A stretch of 64,000 nt of DNA from Psilocybe azurescens. Lineage: Eukaryota; Basidiomycota; Agaricomycetes; Agaricales; Agrocybaceae. Positions 34,480-46,690 of this stretch are shown piece after piece. The first letter of the stretch is position 1. Every line of letters starts with the position of its first letter. Below the pieces are notes generated by a model. That model was not told the origin of the DNA. It searched no databases and saw nothing but the letters and a program-made list of their open reading frames with translations. The translations under genes and the position numbers were made by a program. Where the stretch lies: NCBI GenBank assembly GCA_023853785.1, contig JAJIRX010000801.1, positions 35,386-99,385 of the forward strand, in the 5' to 3' direction.

Positions 34480-37420
34480 GCAAAGAATGCATTGCCAAGT
34501 TAAGTCGCTATGCCTTCCAAGAAGGCAGAGGAAAGAGCTCTTTGGCTTTGTGGAAAATGTAAATTTCAAGCTATTTCCCCACGCCTTCCAGGAAGGCGCA
34601 GGAAAGACTTTCTCCAGGAGTGCAAAAATATATATTTCAAGCTATTTCCCCATGTCTTCCTGGAAGGTGCAGAAAAGGGCTGTCTATCTGTGCAAAAACA
34701 TACATTTACAAGCTATTTTCCCCATGCCTTCCGGGAAGGCGCAGAAAAGGCTCTCTTGCTGTGCAAAAATATAAATTTACAAGATATTCTCCCCATGCCT
34801 TCTGGGAAGGCACAGAAAAGGCTCTCTGGCTGCGCAAAAATTACATTTACAAGCTATTTTCCCCATGCCTTCCAGGAAGGCGCAGGAAAGGCTCTCTTGC
34901 TGTGTAAAAATATAAATTTCAAGTTATTCTCCCCATGCCTTCCAGGAAGGCGCAAGAAAGGGCTGTCTTGCTGTGCAAAAATTACATTTACAAGCTATTT
35001 TTCCCATGCCTTCAGGAAGGCGCAAGAAAGGAAGCTCTTGTGCTGTGCAAAAATATAAATTTACAAGCTATTTTGCCCATGCCTTCCTGGAAGGTGCAGG
35101 AAAGGGCTGTCTTGCTGTGCAAAATATAAATTTACAAGCTATTTTCCTCATGCCTTCCAGGAAGGCGCAGGAAAGGAAGCTGTCTTGCTGTGCAAAAATT
35201 ACATTTACAAGCTATTTTCTCCACGCCTTCCGGGAAGGCGCGGAAAAGGCTGTCTTGCTGTGCAAAAATTACATTTACAAGCTATTTTCCTCATGCCTTC
35301 CAGGAAGGCGCAGGAAAGAGCTGTCTTGCTGTGCAAAAATATAAATTTACAAGCTATTTTCCTCATGCCTTCCAGGAAGGCGCAAGAAAGGGCTCTCTTG
35401 CTGTGCAAAAATATAAATTTACAAGCTATGTTCACCATGCCTTCCAGGAAGGCGCAGAAAGAGCTCTCCTGCTGTGCAAAATTACATTTACAAGCTATTG
35501 TCCCCATGCCTTCCGGGAAGGCGCAGGAAAGAGCTCTCCTGCTGTGTAAAAATTACATTTACAAGCTATTTTCCTCATGCCTTCCGGGAAGGCGCAGGAA
35601 AAGGCTCTCTTGCTGTGCAAAAATATAAATTTACAAGCTATTTTCCTCATGCCTTCCGGGAAGGCGCAGGACAGACTTCTCCAGGAGTGCAAAAATATAA
35701 ATTTACAAGCTATTTTCCCCATACCTTCCGGGAAGGCGCAGGACAGACTTCTCTTGCAGTGCAAAAATATATATTTCAAGCTATTTCCCCCATGCCTTCC
35801 GGGAAGGTGCAGAAAAGGGCTGTCTATCTGTGCAAAAACATACATTTACAATCTATTTTCCCCATGCCTTCTGGGAAGGCACAGAAAGGCTCTCTTACTG
35901 CGCAAAAATTACATTTACAAGCTATTTTCCCCATGCCTTCCTGGAAGGCGCAGGAAAGGGCTCTCTTGATGTGCAAAGATATAAATTTACAAGCTATTTT
36001 CCCATGCCTTCCGGGAAGGCGCAAGAAAGGGCTGTCTTGCTGTGCAAAAATTACATTTACAAGCTATTTTCCCCATGCCTTCCCGGAAGGTGCAGAAAGG
36101 CTCTCTTGCTGTGCAAAAATATAAATTTATAAGCTATTTTCCCCATGCCTTCCTGGAAGGTGCAGGAAAGGGCTCTCTTGCTGTGCAAAATTACATTTAC
36201 AAGCTATTTTCCCATGCCTTCCGGGAAGGCGCAGGAAAGGGCTCTCTTGCTGTGCAAAAATATAAATTTACAAGCTATTTTCCCCATGCCTTCCGGGAAG
36301 GCGCAAGAAAAGGCTCTCTTGCTGTGCAAAAATATAAATTTACAAGCTATTTTGCCCATGCCCTCCGGGAAGGCGCAGGAAAGGGCTCTCTTGCTGTGTA
36401 AAAATATAAATTTACAAGCTATTTTCCCATGCCTTCCAGGAAGGCGCAGGAAAAGGCTCTCTTGCTGTGCAAAATTACATTTACAAGCTATTTTCATCAT
36501 GCCTTCCGGGAAGGCGCAGGAAAGGGCTCTCTTGATGTGCAAAAATATAAATTTACAAGCTATTTTCCCATGCCTTCTTGGAAGGCGCAGGAAAGGGCTC
36601 TCTTGCTGTGCAAAGATATAAATTTACAAGCTATTTCTCCCCATGCCTTCCAGGAAGGCGCAAGAAAGGGCTGTCTTGCTGTGCAAAAATTACATTTACA
36701 AGCTATTTTCCCCATGCCTTCCGGAAGGTGCAAGAAAGGGCTCTCTTGTTGTGCAAAAATATAAATTTACAAGCTATTTTCCCCATGCCTTCCTGGAAGG
36801 TGCAGGAAAGGGCTCTCTTGCTGTGCAAAAATTACATTTACAAGCTATTTTCCCATGCCTTCCTGGAAGGTGCAGGAAAGGCTGTCTTGCTGTGCAAAAA
36901 TTACATTTACAAGCTATTTTCCTCATGCCTTCTGGGAAGGCGCAGGAAAGGGCTCTCTTGCTGTGTAGAAATATAAATTTACAAGCTATTTTCCCCATAC
37001 CTTCAGGAGAAGGCGCAGGAAAGGGCTGTCTTGCTGTGCAAAATTACATTATCAAGCTATTTTCCTCACGCCTTCCCGGGAAGGCGCAGGAAAGGGCTCT
37101 CTAGGTATGCAAAAATACATTTACATAATATTTCCGTAAGCCTTCCGGGAAAGTGCAGGAAAGGGCTCTCTTGCTGTGCAAAAATTACCTTTACAAGCTA
37201 TTTTCCCCATGCCTTCCCAGAAGGCACAGGAAAAGCTCTGACCAAAAAATATTTTTACAAGCTATTTTCTGCACCTTGCCATGATTTCTGGCTGTCCAAA
37301 AAATGCTTTTACATGCTATTTCCCTATGCCTTCCAGGAAGGTGCAGGAAAGGGCTCTCTGGCCATGCAAAAATTACATTCACCAGCTATTTCCCCATGCC
37401 TTCTGGGGCTTGACACCACA
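34480..37420 (+). repeat. satellite array A, ~71-bp unit, about 40 copies
   Basis: Units of 68-74 bases each contain the palindrome GCCTTCCGGGAAGGC (centre variable), then GCAGGAAAGGGCTCTCTTGC, TGTGCAAAAATATAAATTTA and CAAGCTATTTTCCCCAT. Edge units are more diverged than central ones. Open frames of up to about 215 codons (35474-36124) run through the array in repeated heptad-like peptides such as LQAIFPMPSGKAQ. They arise because the unit is near 72 bases and poor in stops, and they do not look like genes. Confidence 0.92.
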
Positions 37421-37659
37421 CCTTCCCAGATGGCCCTGGAAGTGTGGAAGTGCCATGATGGCTCTAAAATACCAACATGGCCCTAAGAACATATTGAGTT
37501 GGATGCTTTATGTGTTACCTTCCCAGAAGGTCTTGCAGGTATAACCAACCATTTCACACAGATCAGATTGCTGTGCAGTACTTTATCATGAATCCATTGC
37601 CAAGCATGACCAATTCAGATGACTCACATTGCCTGATAGTACTTCAATGCTGATTCACC

Positions 37660-37870
37660 ACTGTTTTGGAAGGTGAACTACATAGTGTGTGATTTGATAT
37701 AGAAATAAAAAACCAAAACCAAAACACAAAACTAGAGAGGAATGGTCTAGACTGGATAAGATGACTCACTTCCTGTTGAGTTAGAGTGAGGGCTGGCTTA
37801 TCCACTAGGTTTTGAAAGTGTATGTGGTCTGAGGAGAGCAGGGATGTCTGAAGGAGGATAAATGGATGAG
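37660..37870 (+). repeat. dispersed repeat, copy 2 of 3
   Basis: Matches 33000-33190 and, inverted, 48570-48790. Markers are AATGGTCTAGACTGGATAAG and GGCTGGCTTATCCACTAGG. It is part of the left arm. Confidence 0.75.
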
Positions 37871-38279
37871 AGGGCATAAAATGCCCTTATGTGTTAAGTG
37901 TTTACTGAGAGGAAGATACCCAACTTGGTTAGGGTAAAATGGTGTGAATGAGGAGTGATGACTGCAGAGGGCCAAATGACTAGATAAATTGTTGGAATAG
38001 ATATGGGGGCAGGAGGGAGGGTGTTTGTGTCCCCCACATATTCTGGCCGGAGTCCGCCCGGAGTCCGCTCGCGGAATGAGAGCAAAAATATGGCACAAGG
38101 CCCTGCTATTTTATTTAATATCAATTCCGGCGGAATGGTGGATTCTGCAGCAGAATTGAACGGAATCCATTTACAAAATGGAATAGCCCGGAACAGAACC
38201 GAAAACGGAACCATAAACGGACTTAAAAATTTAATGTTATCGCTCGGCAATTCTCGGCAACTGTGAACAATGTCACATG

Positions 38280-39190
38280 TGTGACTTTTGGTTGCCACGT
38301 CGGTCCGTTGGTTACTCCAACCACCCCACCTCTTCCTCCGACCACCACCACCCCGCTGCCGCCATCATGCGTGCCCTCACCACCTCACTGTTGGTTGGAG
38401 CCAGGCACTCGCCAACCTGACCCGACATGCATCGCGGCACCACTGACCAATGACGGGTCCATGTACGATGACAACAACTCTGGACACATGTACACGGTAC
38501 AACGAAGATGACGACGGCTCCGTATATGACGACAACGACACCAGACTGAGAGGGAACAAGGTGGAACAAGGGGAGGGGATGTGAGCAGGTAACGAGGTGA
38601 CATAAACGCGGCCGTGACACCAGGTAAGTCGCGAACCCCACCCACCACCGCCACTAACCCTCCCCCTCTTTCTCATATAGACTGATGGCATACGCGTACA
38701 TACTGCACATACTGCGACACACGCAACGTGTACGGTACGACAACGGTACATACGAAAGCGGACACGGCACGTAGGGACGACAACAACAACACGCAGGACA
38801 CGTACCACGACATGCAGGAAGTGTACCACAACACGCAGGGCGTACGTGACACATATGACACGCAGCGGCCACAACGACAACACACACGACACCGAGTACA
38901 CCACCGACGACGGCACCCACGATGGCATAAAGACGACAACGACAACATGTATGACACGCACGGCGGCCACAACGACAACATGTACAACACGTACAAAACA
39001 CGGCGGCCACAACAACGACACACGACACTGAGTACGGCACCCACGGCGACTGCAAAGACAACGGCGATGACATGTACGACACCAAGTATGACGGCCACAC
39101 ATGACGGCCATGACATACACAGCAGCCACAAGGACGACGACGTACGGCGGATGCATACCACGCCCACGACGACGGCATGTAGACCACCCG
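38280..39190 (+). repeat. CpG-rich simple-sequence block (ACGACAAC / ATGTACGACAC)
   Basis: Irregular tandem repeats built from ACGACAAC, ATGTACGACAC and CACGACATGCAGGA dominate 38690-39180. On the minus strand they give Cys/Val-rich frames up to 273 codons (38377-39198) that look like repeat artefacts. Copies lie at 47280-48190 (inverted, same quality) and 43940-44850 (inverted, many C/G to T/A changes). Confidence 0.75.
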
Positions 39191-39817
39191 TCCGCCACTC
39201 TTTTTTAAAAAATTTTTTCACTTTTTTTCTTTTGTTCTCTCATTTTCTTTTACATCTATATGTTTGTTTGTTCATTTAACCCAAGTATATACCCTCCCGC
39301 CCATCTTTTTACTCTGTTATAATTTTTATTTTTATTTTATTTTGTTACAATGGACTTTGCATGTAGATAATAATGTAGTATATAGTTATTAATATATTAT
39401 ATTGCACTCATGAATTTACACTACTAAGATTGATAGATTGAAATATTGTAGTTGGAATCCAATGATACAGGGTAGATTATATAAGCAGTGTACAGTAGGT
39501 GTATGATATAAGGATTATATAAGCAGTGTATAGTATATGTATGATAGTAGTGGTAACTGTGTAAATCTATTTTTATATTCAGCCTAAAGGTGTGGGAAAT
39601 TGTTTTTACTCAGCTTCAAGCCGTGGGAATTCCACTTTATTACTGTATTGGCTATAAATAACTCTATTCCCCTTCATTCCTCATCATTCCCCTCCATTCC
39701 CTCTCCAATTCCTTCATTCCCTCTTCAATCCCCTCTATTCCCTCTATTCCCTCTATTCTCTTCACTCCCTTTCTCAATCCCTCCAGTCCTAGGGAATATG
39801 TGGGGGAGTGAGAAGTA

Positions 39818-41320
39818 CTGGCAGGAGGGAGAATGTAGTCTTAATCCTAGTGTGCTTCAATCAAGTCCACAGCTTCTGCAAAGCCAGAAGTAAAGCCTAC
39901 TGATAGAGTAATGGCTAGAGGGCCTGGAATGATATAAGGTGAAGAATTGTGCGATGTTCTTGATCCAAATCTCAAACAGATCAGTGAGGTGAATGAGGGA
40001 TGACTAGGGTAATTGAAGGTAACGACCTAAGCAATATTCTTGAACAAAAACAAACAGAGCAGTGAGGTGGATACAAGGTGACTAGAGTGATGGAGGAAGA
40101 TGCTAACAAGACCAAGATTACTGAATAAAATATTCTGGAACAATAGAAGCGATGGGGAGTTGAGGATATGGATGTAGAGGAAGAATGAAGGGCTTGGAGG
40201 ATGATAGGATCAAAATAAACAGAATAAATGCTCTGTGATGAGAGAGCGTGGGTGGTTTGATAGGCTGGTCTAACCACTTATGGACATCTTGAATAACTGG
40301 AGTAATTGCTGGAATTTGTGCTGAATACTGATAATAACTTCTTAAGTGCATACTGGAGTGCTGATACTGACTGCTGATAACTTGAAAACTTTGCCGTGAA
40401 GAAAGTTGGGGCTTGTAATTTTCTTGCATTCCAAGCAATACTACTACATGGTTTATATACTAGAGAATATAGAAAAATATTTAAAAGAGGTCAAATGTCC
40501 AAACTATACTAATATTTCTGTAGAATGACACCCTATAGTCCTATCTGCCAATTACATACACTATAATGAAGGCTGACGGAGTTTAGGAGTAAAAAATAGA
40601 AGGATGAGTAAGTAAGTAACATAAGATGAGTAAGAAGTATAAGCAGGATTATGAAAAGTGAAGTGAGATGAGTAAGAAAGAAGCGAAGCTGAGTAAGTAC
40701 AATAAGCAAAAATGACAAAAGGAAGGAAGAATCAATCATATGAAAGTGTCAGACAATAGAAAAAGAGCCAAAATAGCGAACAAGTACCATGCTAATGAAT
40801 AGAACCAGTCTATTCATAGCATAGCCCAGTCATCCATTACCAAGACTGCTGAGTGAGACAAAGATTTCCAGCATATGTGGAATCTAGTTAAGGACCAAAT
40901 AGTTGTAGATGACCAAATGCTGATGATGATGATGATATATGATGCTGTGCAGTGCTGTGCATACTAGGATGGATAGGAATAATGTCCAGGAATAAGCTGT
41001 GTATAGCCTTGAGGTTCAAAATAGATAGACGATTGAATCATTGATAGGGAATGTAACTGATCAAATGGTTGAAGTGGAGATTGAAAGTTGGAATGGAGAT
41101 TGAAGTGGACTGAATGGGCTTCAATGTTGAATATTGAGGGATGTGCTTCAGATAAAAATGCAAAATAATAACCCTGGCTTCTGCATGCAATGGGGAGTCA
41201 AGATGAATGCTCTAAGCTTATAGATAAATCTCATATCCAATCAAAATTGGTGTATGACAATGGCCTCTCAATAAATAATGGTTTCATACAACTTGCATTA
41301 CTAGACATTTTTACTACAGT
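39818..41320. other. inverted-repeat spacer, left part, no gene
   Basis: AT-rich DNA with no family-like frame. Repeated GAGTAAG/AAGTAAG runs lie at 40590-40700 and a GATGAT run near 40921-40940. Confidence 0.5.
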
Positions 41321-42200
41321 TTCACTGCCATCCTGGATGGCTGCTAAATGAATGATAGTTACATATGAGTTATGAGTTGCATTTCTAGGTGGTATTATAC
41401 TATAGTTACACTGCTATCCTGGACAGCCTCTAGATGAATGACAGTTACATATGACTTGCATTGCTAGACATTATTTTATTACTGATGTACTGCCGGCCTG
41501 GACTATCTCTTGACTGTATCTCACAAACTGCATTTCTACAAGGTATGATACTACAGTTCCACCACTGTCCTGGACAGCCAATTTACTGCTGGCCTGTATT
41601 TTACTACAGTTCCCCAACTGTCCTGGATGGACACTAGATGAATGACAGCTTCATATGAGTCACATTGCTAGACATTATTTTACTACTGGTGTACTGCTGG
41701 CCTGGACTATCTCTTGACTATATCCCACATACTGTATTTCTATGTGGTATGTTACTACTGTTCCACTGCTGTCCTGGACAGCCTCTAGATGAATGACAGT
41801 TACATATAGCTCGCACTGCTAGAAGGTTCTTTATTACATATTCATGGCTGTCCTAGCCTACCTCTTGATGAATGAAAGTTTCACAGAAATCTTGTTGCTG
41901 GATGGCATTTTACTGAAAATAAACCACCGTCCAGGATGGCCTGTTGGAACATGACAGTCACACATGAGTTACATTACTAGTGAGTGACTGTATCTCAGAA
42001 TTTGCATTGCCAGATGGTATTTTACCACAGATCCACTATGGATGGCCTCTGGATGAATGACAGTTTCATGTGAATCTTATTGTTACATCACACATTACTG
42101 CAAATCTACCACCATCCTGGACGGCTCCTCCGAGTGAAATCAACTCATATTGCTTCACTGTGAATCTACCGCCATCCTGGATGGTTTATTTAACCTGGCT
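41320..42200 (+). repeat. degenerate ~80-bp tandem repeat with CATCCTGGATGG core
   Basis: A core of GTCCTGGACAGCC or CATCCTGGATGGC, partly palindromic, recurs about every 50-110 bases (near 41330, 41416, 41497, 41573, 41624, 41700, 41775, 41856, 41931, 42046, 42116, 42177). It is usually followed by TCTAGATGAATGACAGTTA and a TTGCATTGCTAGAC-like stretch. Confidence 0.65.
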
Positions 42201-42959
42201 ATTCTTGTGTTGTGTTAATGCTTTACAAGACTATTGTCAGGTGAAGACCCCCATTCATTAAGTGTCACTGGTGCAATATACTCTGAAAATTCAAGGAAAT
42301 AAGAGTCGGCCTGCCCCACCATAATAATTGCATCAGTATATCTGTTGCAGAGAATGTCTATAATTCTGAGCATTTTTGTGTAGTTGGAATCTGTAGCATG
42401 GTCGTCAAATACTTCTTCCTGTGTGCAAGACTTGCTGTGTGGACTGAAGATGAGATTACATTGAGACTTGACCATAGTGATTCAAGAAATTTTCCACCAA
42501 CTACTGCAGCACCAGAGACAAAAGTTGTGGCAAATCAAAAGAAACATACATCTTTGTGGCCATGAACATGAAATAAATCAATCACCTGATCAATAATAAT
42601 ACAGCAGGGAGTAAGTGGCCGATTTGGTCATAGAGATGGACAATCCATGTACAGACAATGTCATAGATGAGAAATAGCCTTTCTTTGGGCTCTACATGTG
42701 TGGTTTTGATGGCCTGCAGTAATGCATAATCAATTTTTTTTTATTGTTCACTTTTGAACAAGTTGGCCAAGGAATTTGGCATGAAGCAGCCATGCTGAGT
42801 GCACGCAATGGTGACCTTCCCTGTGCAATCACATGCTTTGGTCAACAGTAATGCATTTGTAATTGCTCTGACCATATTTGCACATGGTGTTTTCTGAAAC
42901 TCAGCTGTCAGATAAATTGTGCCAGCTGAATATCAGCCCAACACTTCACATACTGTCAG

Positions 42960-43463
42960 TCAATCTATTGCAGATTCCAAGAAAGCATGATAATCATCCT
43001 TGTTGGGTGCCATTTCAGACCCATCCATCAGCCAGATATTGTTGTTATATTTTTGCTGAACATAATCTGCTTTGAAATTGGCACTGGTCACAAACATACA
43101 CTTGTATACAGTACTGCATTGATAGAAGGTTAGAAAGAAATTTTTATTAGACATATATTGTACCAACTGATTTGGATCATCCTTCCAATCAGTGGGTAAA
43201 TTTATACTAGGCTCAGGGAATGTAGAGCAATACAACAATAATGTATCAGCTGGTGGGTTGTGAGGATCTTCTGCTTTATGGCCATACCCAGCCCATCTTA
43301 ATTTCTTGAGCCACCTCCAGTGCCAATAAATACAGTGAAACTCATGATAAACATTGACAATTTTGGTCTGGCCAATTGGTGTTGTCATTTGGTGGTGTAC
43401 TTTACACCCACCCAGGAACTCTATATGGAGTTCACCAACTCCATATAAAGTGGTGGACTCCAC
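42960..43463 (-). CDS. possible mobile-element protein fragment
   Basis: A 167-codon frame has protein-like composition (NVYHEFHCIYWHWRWLKKLR, DWKDDPNQLVQYMSNKNF), with no domain I can name. Downstream minus-strand frames (for example 42215-42475) are interrupted by stops, so this looks like the better-preserved part of a decayed element gene sitting in the inverted-repeat spacer. Confidence 0.35.
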   Translation of the reverse strand: MESTTLYGVGELHIEFLGGCKVHHQMTTPIGQTKIVNVYHEFHCIYWHWRWLKKLRWAGYGHKAEDPHNPPADTLLLYCSTFPEPSINLPTDWKDDPNQLVQYMSNKNFFLTFYQCSTVYKCMFVTSANFKADYVQQKYNNNIWLMDGSEMAPNKDDYHAFLESAID

Positions 43464-43640
43464 ATGGAGTCCATTTGGAACATGTATAAAGGTTCAAAAA
43501 TCATTTTTCATAAATGGAGTCCAGATGGACTCCAGGTGGACTTTAAATAAGTCCACTTGAGTCCAACTGGAGTTCAATTAGAATCCACCTGGACTCCAGG
43601 TGGACTCCAATTGGAGTTCCAACTTTAACTTTGAATAGAA
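43430..43640. repeat. cluster of TGGAGTCCA/TGGACTCCA palindromes
   Basis: At least ten copies of short palindromic or near-palindromic motifs (CATGGAGTCCAT, AGATGGACTCCAGGTGGACT, CCAATTGGAGTT) are packed into about 200 bases, just before the third copy of the arm sequence. Confidence 0.7.
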
Positions 43641-43664
43641 CAGAATCCAGTTGGATTCCAACTA

Positions 43665-44853
43665 GAATATTTCAATCTTTCAATCTTAGTGTAAATTCAT
43701 ATGAGTGCAATATAATATATTAATAACTATATACTACATTATTATCTACTTGCAAAGTCAATTGTAACAAAATAAAATAAAAATAAAAACATACAGACTA
43801 AAAAGATGTGCAGAAGGTTATATACTTGGGTTAAATGAATAAACAAACATATAAATGTAAAAGAAAATGAGAGAACAAAAAGAAAAAACAAAACAAAAGT
43901 GAAAACAAAAGTGACAAAAATAAAAATAAAAAAGGTGGCAGAAGGGTGGTCATGTTAGTCATAGCCCCCACCATACACATTGGTTGTGTCAGTCATACAT
44001 GCTGTCATTGTTGTGGGCGTGGTACACATTTGCCATACACATTGTCATTGTCATTTGTGTTGTTGTTGTTATTGTCCTTGTGGCCATTGTATCCTTTGTG
44101 TCTGTTGTGGCTGTCATACATGGCCATTGTACTTGGTGTTGTACATGTTGTTGTCATCATCATCTTTGCAGCCATCATGTCAGTTGCACATGTTGTGGGT
44201 GCTGTATGCCGGTGTTGTACTCGGTGTTGTACATGTTGTTGTTGTGGCCGCTGTGCATGTTGTACATGTTGTGGTACATGTCCTGCATGTTGTGGTATGT
44301 GTCCTGTGTGTTGTTGTTGTTGTCTATACATGTTGTGTCCGGCTTTTGTATGTATTGTTGTCATACCATACATATTATGTGTGTTGCATTATGTGCAGTA
44401 CATATGCATACATCTTTGGTCTATATGAAAAGAGGGGGAAGGGTTAGTGGTGGCAGTGAGTGGGGTTCGCAACTTACCTGGTGTTGCGGCCTCATTCATG
44501 TTGCCTCATTTCCTGCTTGCATCCCCTCCCTTTGGTCCAGTGTCATTGTTATTGTATATGGAGCTGTCATCATCATTGTCCTACCGTGTATGCATGTCCA
44601 GGGTTGTCATCATCATACATGGACCTGTCATTGGTTGGTGGTGCTGCAATGTACACCGGATCGGGTTGGCAAGTACCTGGCTCTGACTGACAACCGTGAG
44701 GTGGTGAGGATATGCACAATGGTGGCAGCAGGGTGGTGGTGGTCAGAGGAAGAGGTGGGGTGGTTGGATTAACCAACAGACTGATGTGGCAACCAAAACT
44801 CATGCATGACATTGTTTACTGTTGCTGAGAATTGCCGAGAAATAATTTGGATT
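43665..44853 (-). repeat. third, partial, mutated copy of the arm's inner segment
   Basis: From TTTCAATCTTAGTGTAAATT to CTGAGAATTGCCGAG this follows the right arm (about 47030-48190) in the same orientation. CpG-containing words are widely changed (ACGTAC to ACATAC, TGTCGT to TGTTGT). It stops abruptly after GCCGAG, where the arms continue. Confidence 0.8.
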
Positions 44854-44964
44854 GGTATGTATACGATCAATGATTAGTGTCTTCAAAAGCCTTGTGGCTC
44901 AGTCAGTTTATTGCACATGCCCACGCTTCACAGATGCTTCAGTTCCAGTACTTTACCATCCCCC

Positions 44965-45155
44965 ACACAGTCTATATGGACTCCAGTGGACTCCAGTGGA
45001 CTTGCCTATATACTGAGTGTAAAAAAAGTAAACAGAGGCCAGTGGACTCCAGTAGACTCCAGTGGATTCCACTGCACTTTAGTAGATCTTATACTATACG
45101 GTGAATATGGACTAAGATAACTGCAGTCCACTGGAGTCCAGTGGACTCTATCTAC
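44965..45155. repeat. second cluster of CCAGTGGACT palindromes
   Basis: Copies of GACTCCAGTGGACTCCAGTGG and AGTCCACTGGAGTCCAGTGG-like words fill parts of 44970-45000, 45038-45080 and 45124-45150, following the end of the third arm copy. Confidence 0.7.
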
Positions 45156-45249
45156 ATGCAAGGGCCAAGACAAAAGGAAGAAAAAAGCGAATAAAAAACT
45201 CAAATAAAATAAAAATAAAAAAGGGGGGGGCGGGAGCAGTACTTTACCA

Positions 45250-46190
45250 TTGTATGCGTTGTCCATCGGGTCATCGGTACACATTGTACCCTTTGTCATC
45301 ATCTTTGCAGCCGCCGTCCGCATCATCTTTGCCCTTGTTGTCATTGTTGTAGCTGCCATGCCTGTACCTGTCAGCACCTGTCACCATTGTTTGCGTCCTC
45401 ATTGCTGTCACAGCTGCCATGCTTGTCCTTGTCACAGCCGCCATCCTTGCTGTCCTTGTATCCATCGCCATTGCCCTCGTTGCTGTTGCAGCCATCGTCT
45501 CTGTTCTTGTTGTTGTTTCCTTTGTACATGTCGTCCGTGTCATCTCCGTTCTTGTTGTTGTTGCCTTTGTATGTGTTGTCCGTGTCATTGTCATTGTTGT
45601 AGCCGCCGTCATTGTACTTGTCCGTACCCATTGCTGTTGCAGCTGCCATCCCCGTCCTTGTCCTTGTCACAGCCGTTGTCCCTGTCCCTGTCCCCGTCCT
45701 TGTCCCCATCCCCATTGTCCCTGTCTGTACCTATTGCTGTTGCAGCCGCTGTTCCTGTCCCTGTCCCCATCCTCATCCTCATCCCTGTCTGTGTCCATGT
45801 CTGTGTCTGTGTCTGTGTCTGTGTCTGTGTCTGTGTCTGTGTCTGTGTCTGTGTCTGTGTCTGTGTCCTCATCCCCATCATCTGTCCTCGCTGTCCTCAT
45901 ACCCATCCGGTACCCATTGCTGTCGTCCTTGTTGCTGTCACTGCTGCTGTCCTCATCCTCATCACAGCCACCCCTCGCCCTCACCCTTGTCCTTGTCCAG
46001 GTCATCCTAGTCTATGTCCGGGTCCTCACCTATGTCCTTGTCCAGTCCTTGTTGTCCTGTTCACGGTCGTCCTTGTCCAGGTCCTCATTGTTTCTGTCGT
46101 TGTCATGGCCGTCACGGTCTTTGTCATCCTCCATCGCTGGGTTGGCTGTCGCCTGGCTCCTACTGATGAGGTGGTGGTGGTGGTAGTCAG
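45250..46190 (+). repeat. long simple-sequence block (GTCCTTGTC / TGTCTG)
   Basis: Degenerate short repeats of GTCCTTGT, TGTTGTTGTC and CAGCCGCCATCC culminate in a near-perfect TGTCTG microsatellite at about 45790-45866 (about 12 units). It is open in several frames on both strands (up to 319 codons on plus), giving Cys/Pro/Val-rich or Asp/Thr-rich low-complexity peptides. No sign of a real gene. Confidence 0.75.
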
Positions 46191-46474
46191 AAGAAAGGGT
46201 GGGGTCTGACAGATGTGTTCATTTGATTGTTGTCGTGCCGATCGGCCGATGCCAGGCACACATGTGTGTCACATGTGCCTGTGAAATTTCACCCCGCAGA
46301 CTGAAAAAAATACAAAATGTATCCATAGGGAGGCTTTGCTCCCATGTATATTTAATTACTGTTTCATTTAATTGTTATTTCATAGAGTTTATTTTTATTG
46401 ACTTTATTCTTTTATTTTTTGCAATTAATATTAATAACTAATGATCATACTTCGGATATTGTGTTTATTATTGC

Positions 46475-46690
46475 ATCCAGTGGACTCCACTGGACTGTGC
46501 TAATAAATATATTATTTGTTGTTGTTCAGTGAATATTTAGGCCCAAGTCCAGTGGACTCATAATCCACTGGACTGAGACTGGACTGAAAATTTGGCAGGA
46601 GTCCAGTGCAAGTCCAGTGGACTCCAGTGGACTGCAGTCCAGTCCAGTCCAGTAGACTAGACAATCTGTCAGCCAGTTTGGCTGGGCAGA
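46475..46690. repeat. third cluster of AGTCCAGTGGACT palindromes
   Basis: Dense copies of CCAGTGGACTCC, AGTCCACTGGACT and CAGTCCAGTCCAGT abut the inner end of the right arm at 46706. Confidence 0.75.

Larger units (their letters stand above)
34164..39817 (+). repeat. left arm of a ~17.7-kb inverted repeat
   Basis: The outer end reads TTATAAGAGCACTTAGGG and the inner end GAGTGAGAAGTACT. The same sequence, reverse complemented, makes up 46706-51841. The order along the arm is a ~300-base unique flank, a ~71-bp satellite array, a ~200-bp dispersed repeat, a segment rich in GGCGGAAT-type palindromes (38040-38250), CpG-rich simple sequence (38280-39190), and AT-rich DNA with TTCCCTC-type runs (39650-39790). 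Length differs from the right arm mainly through array copy number and small indels. Confidence 0.88.

Noticed and set aside
34510..37486. Protein-coding genes suggested by frames of 100-216 codons across array A
   Set aside because: They are translations of a ~72-bp satellite in several frames and on both strands, with no start context or domain.
38377..39279. Cys/Val-rich frames up to 273 codons on minus and an Asp/Thr-rich frame on plus
   Set aside because: Low-complexity products of simple sequence, repeated at 43.9 and 47.3 kb with changed frames.
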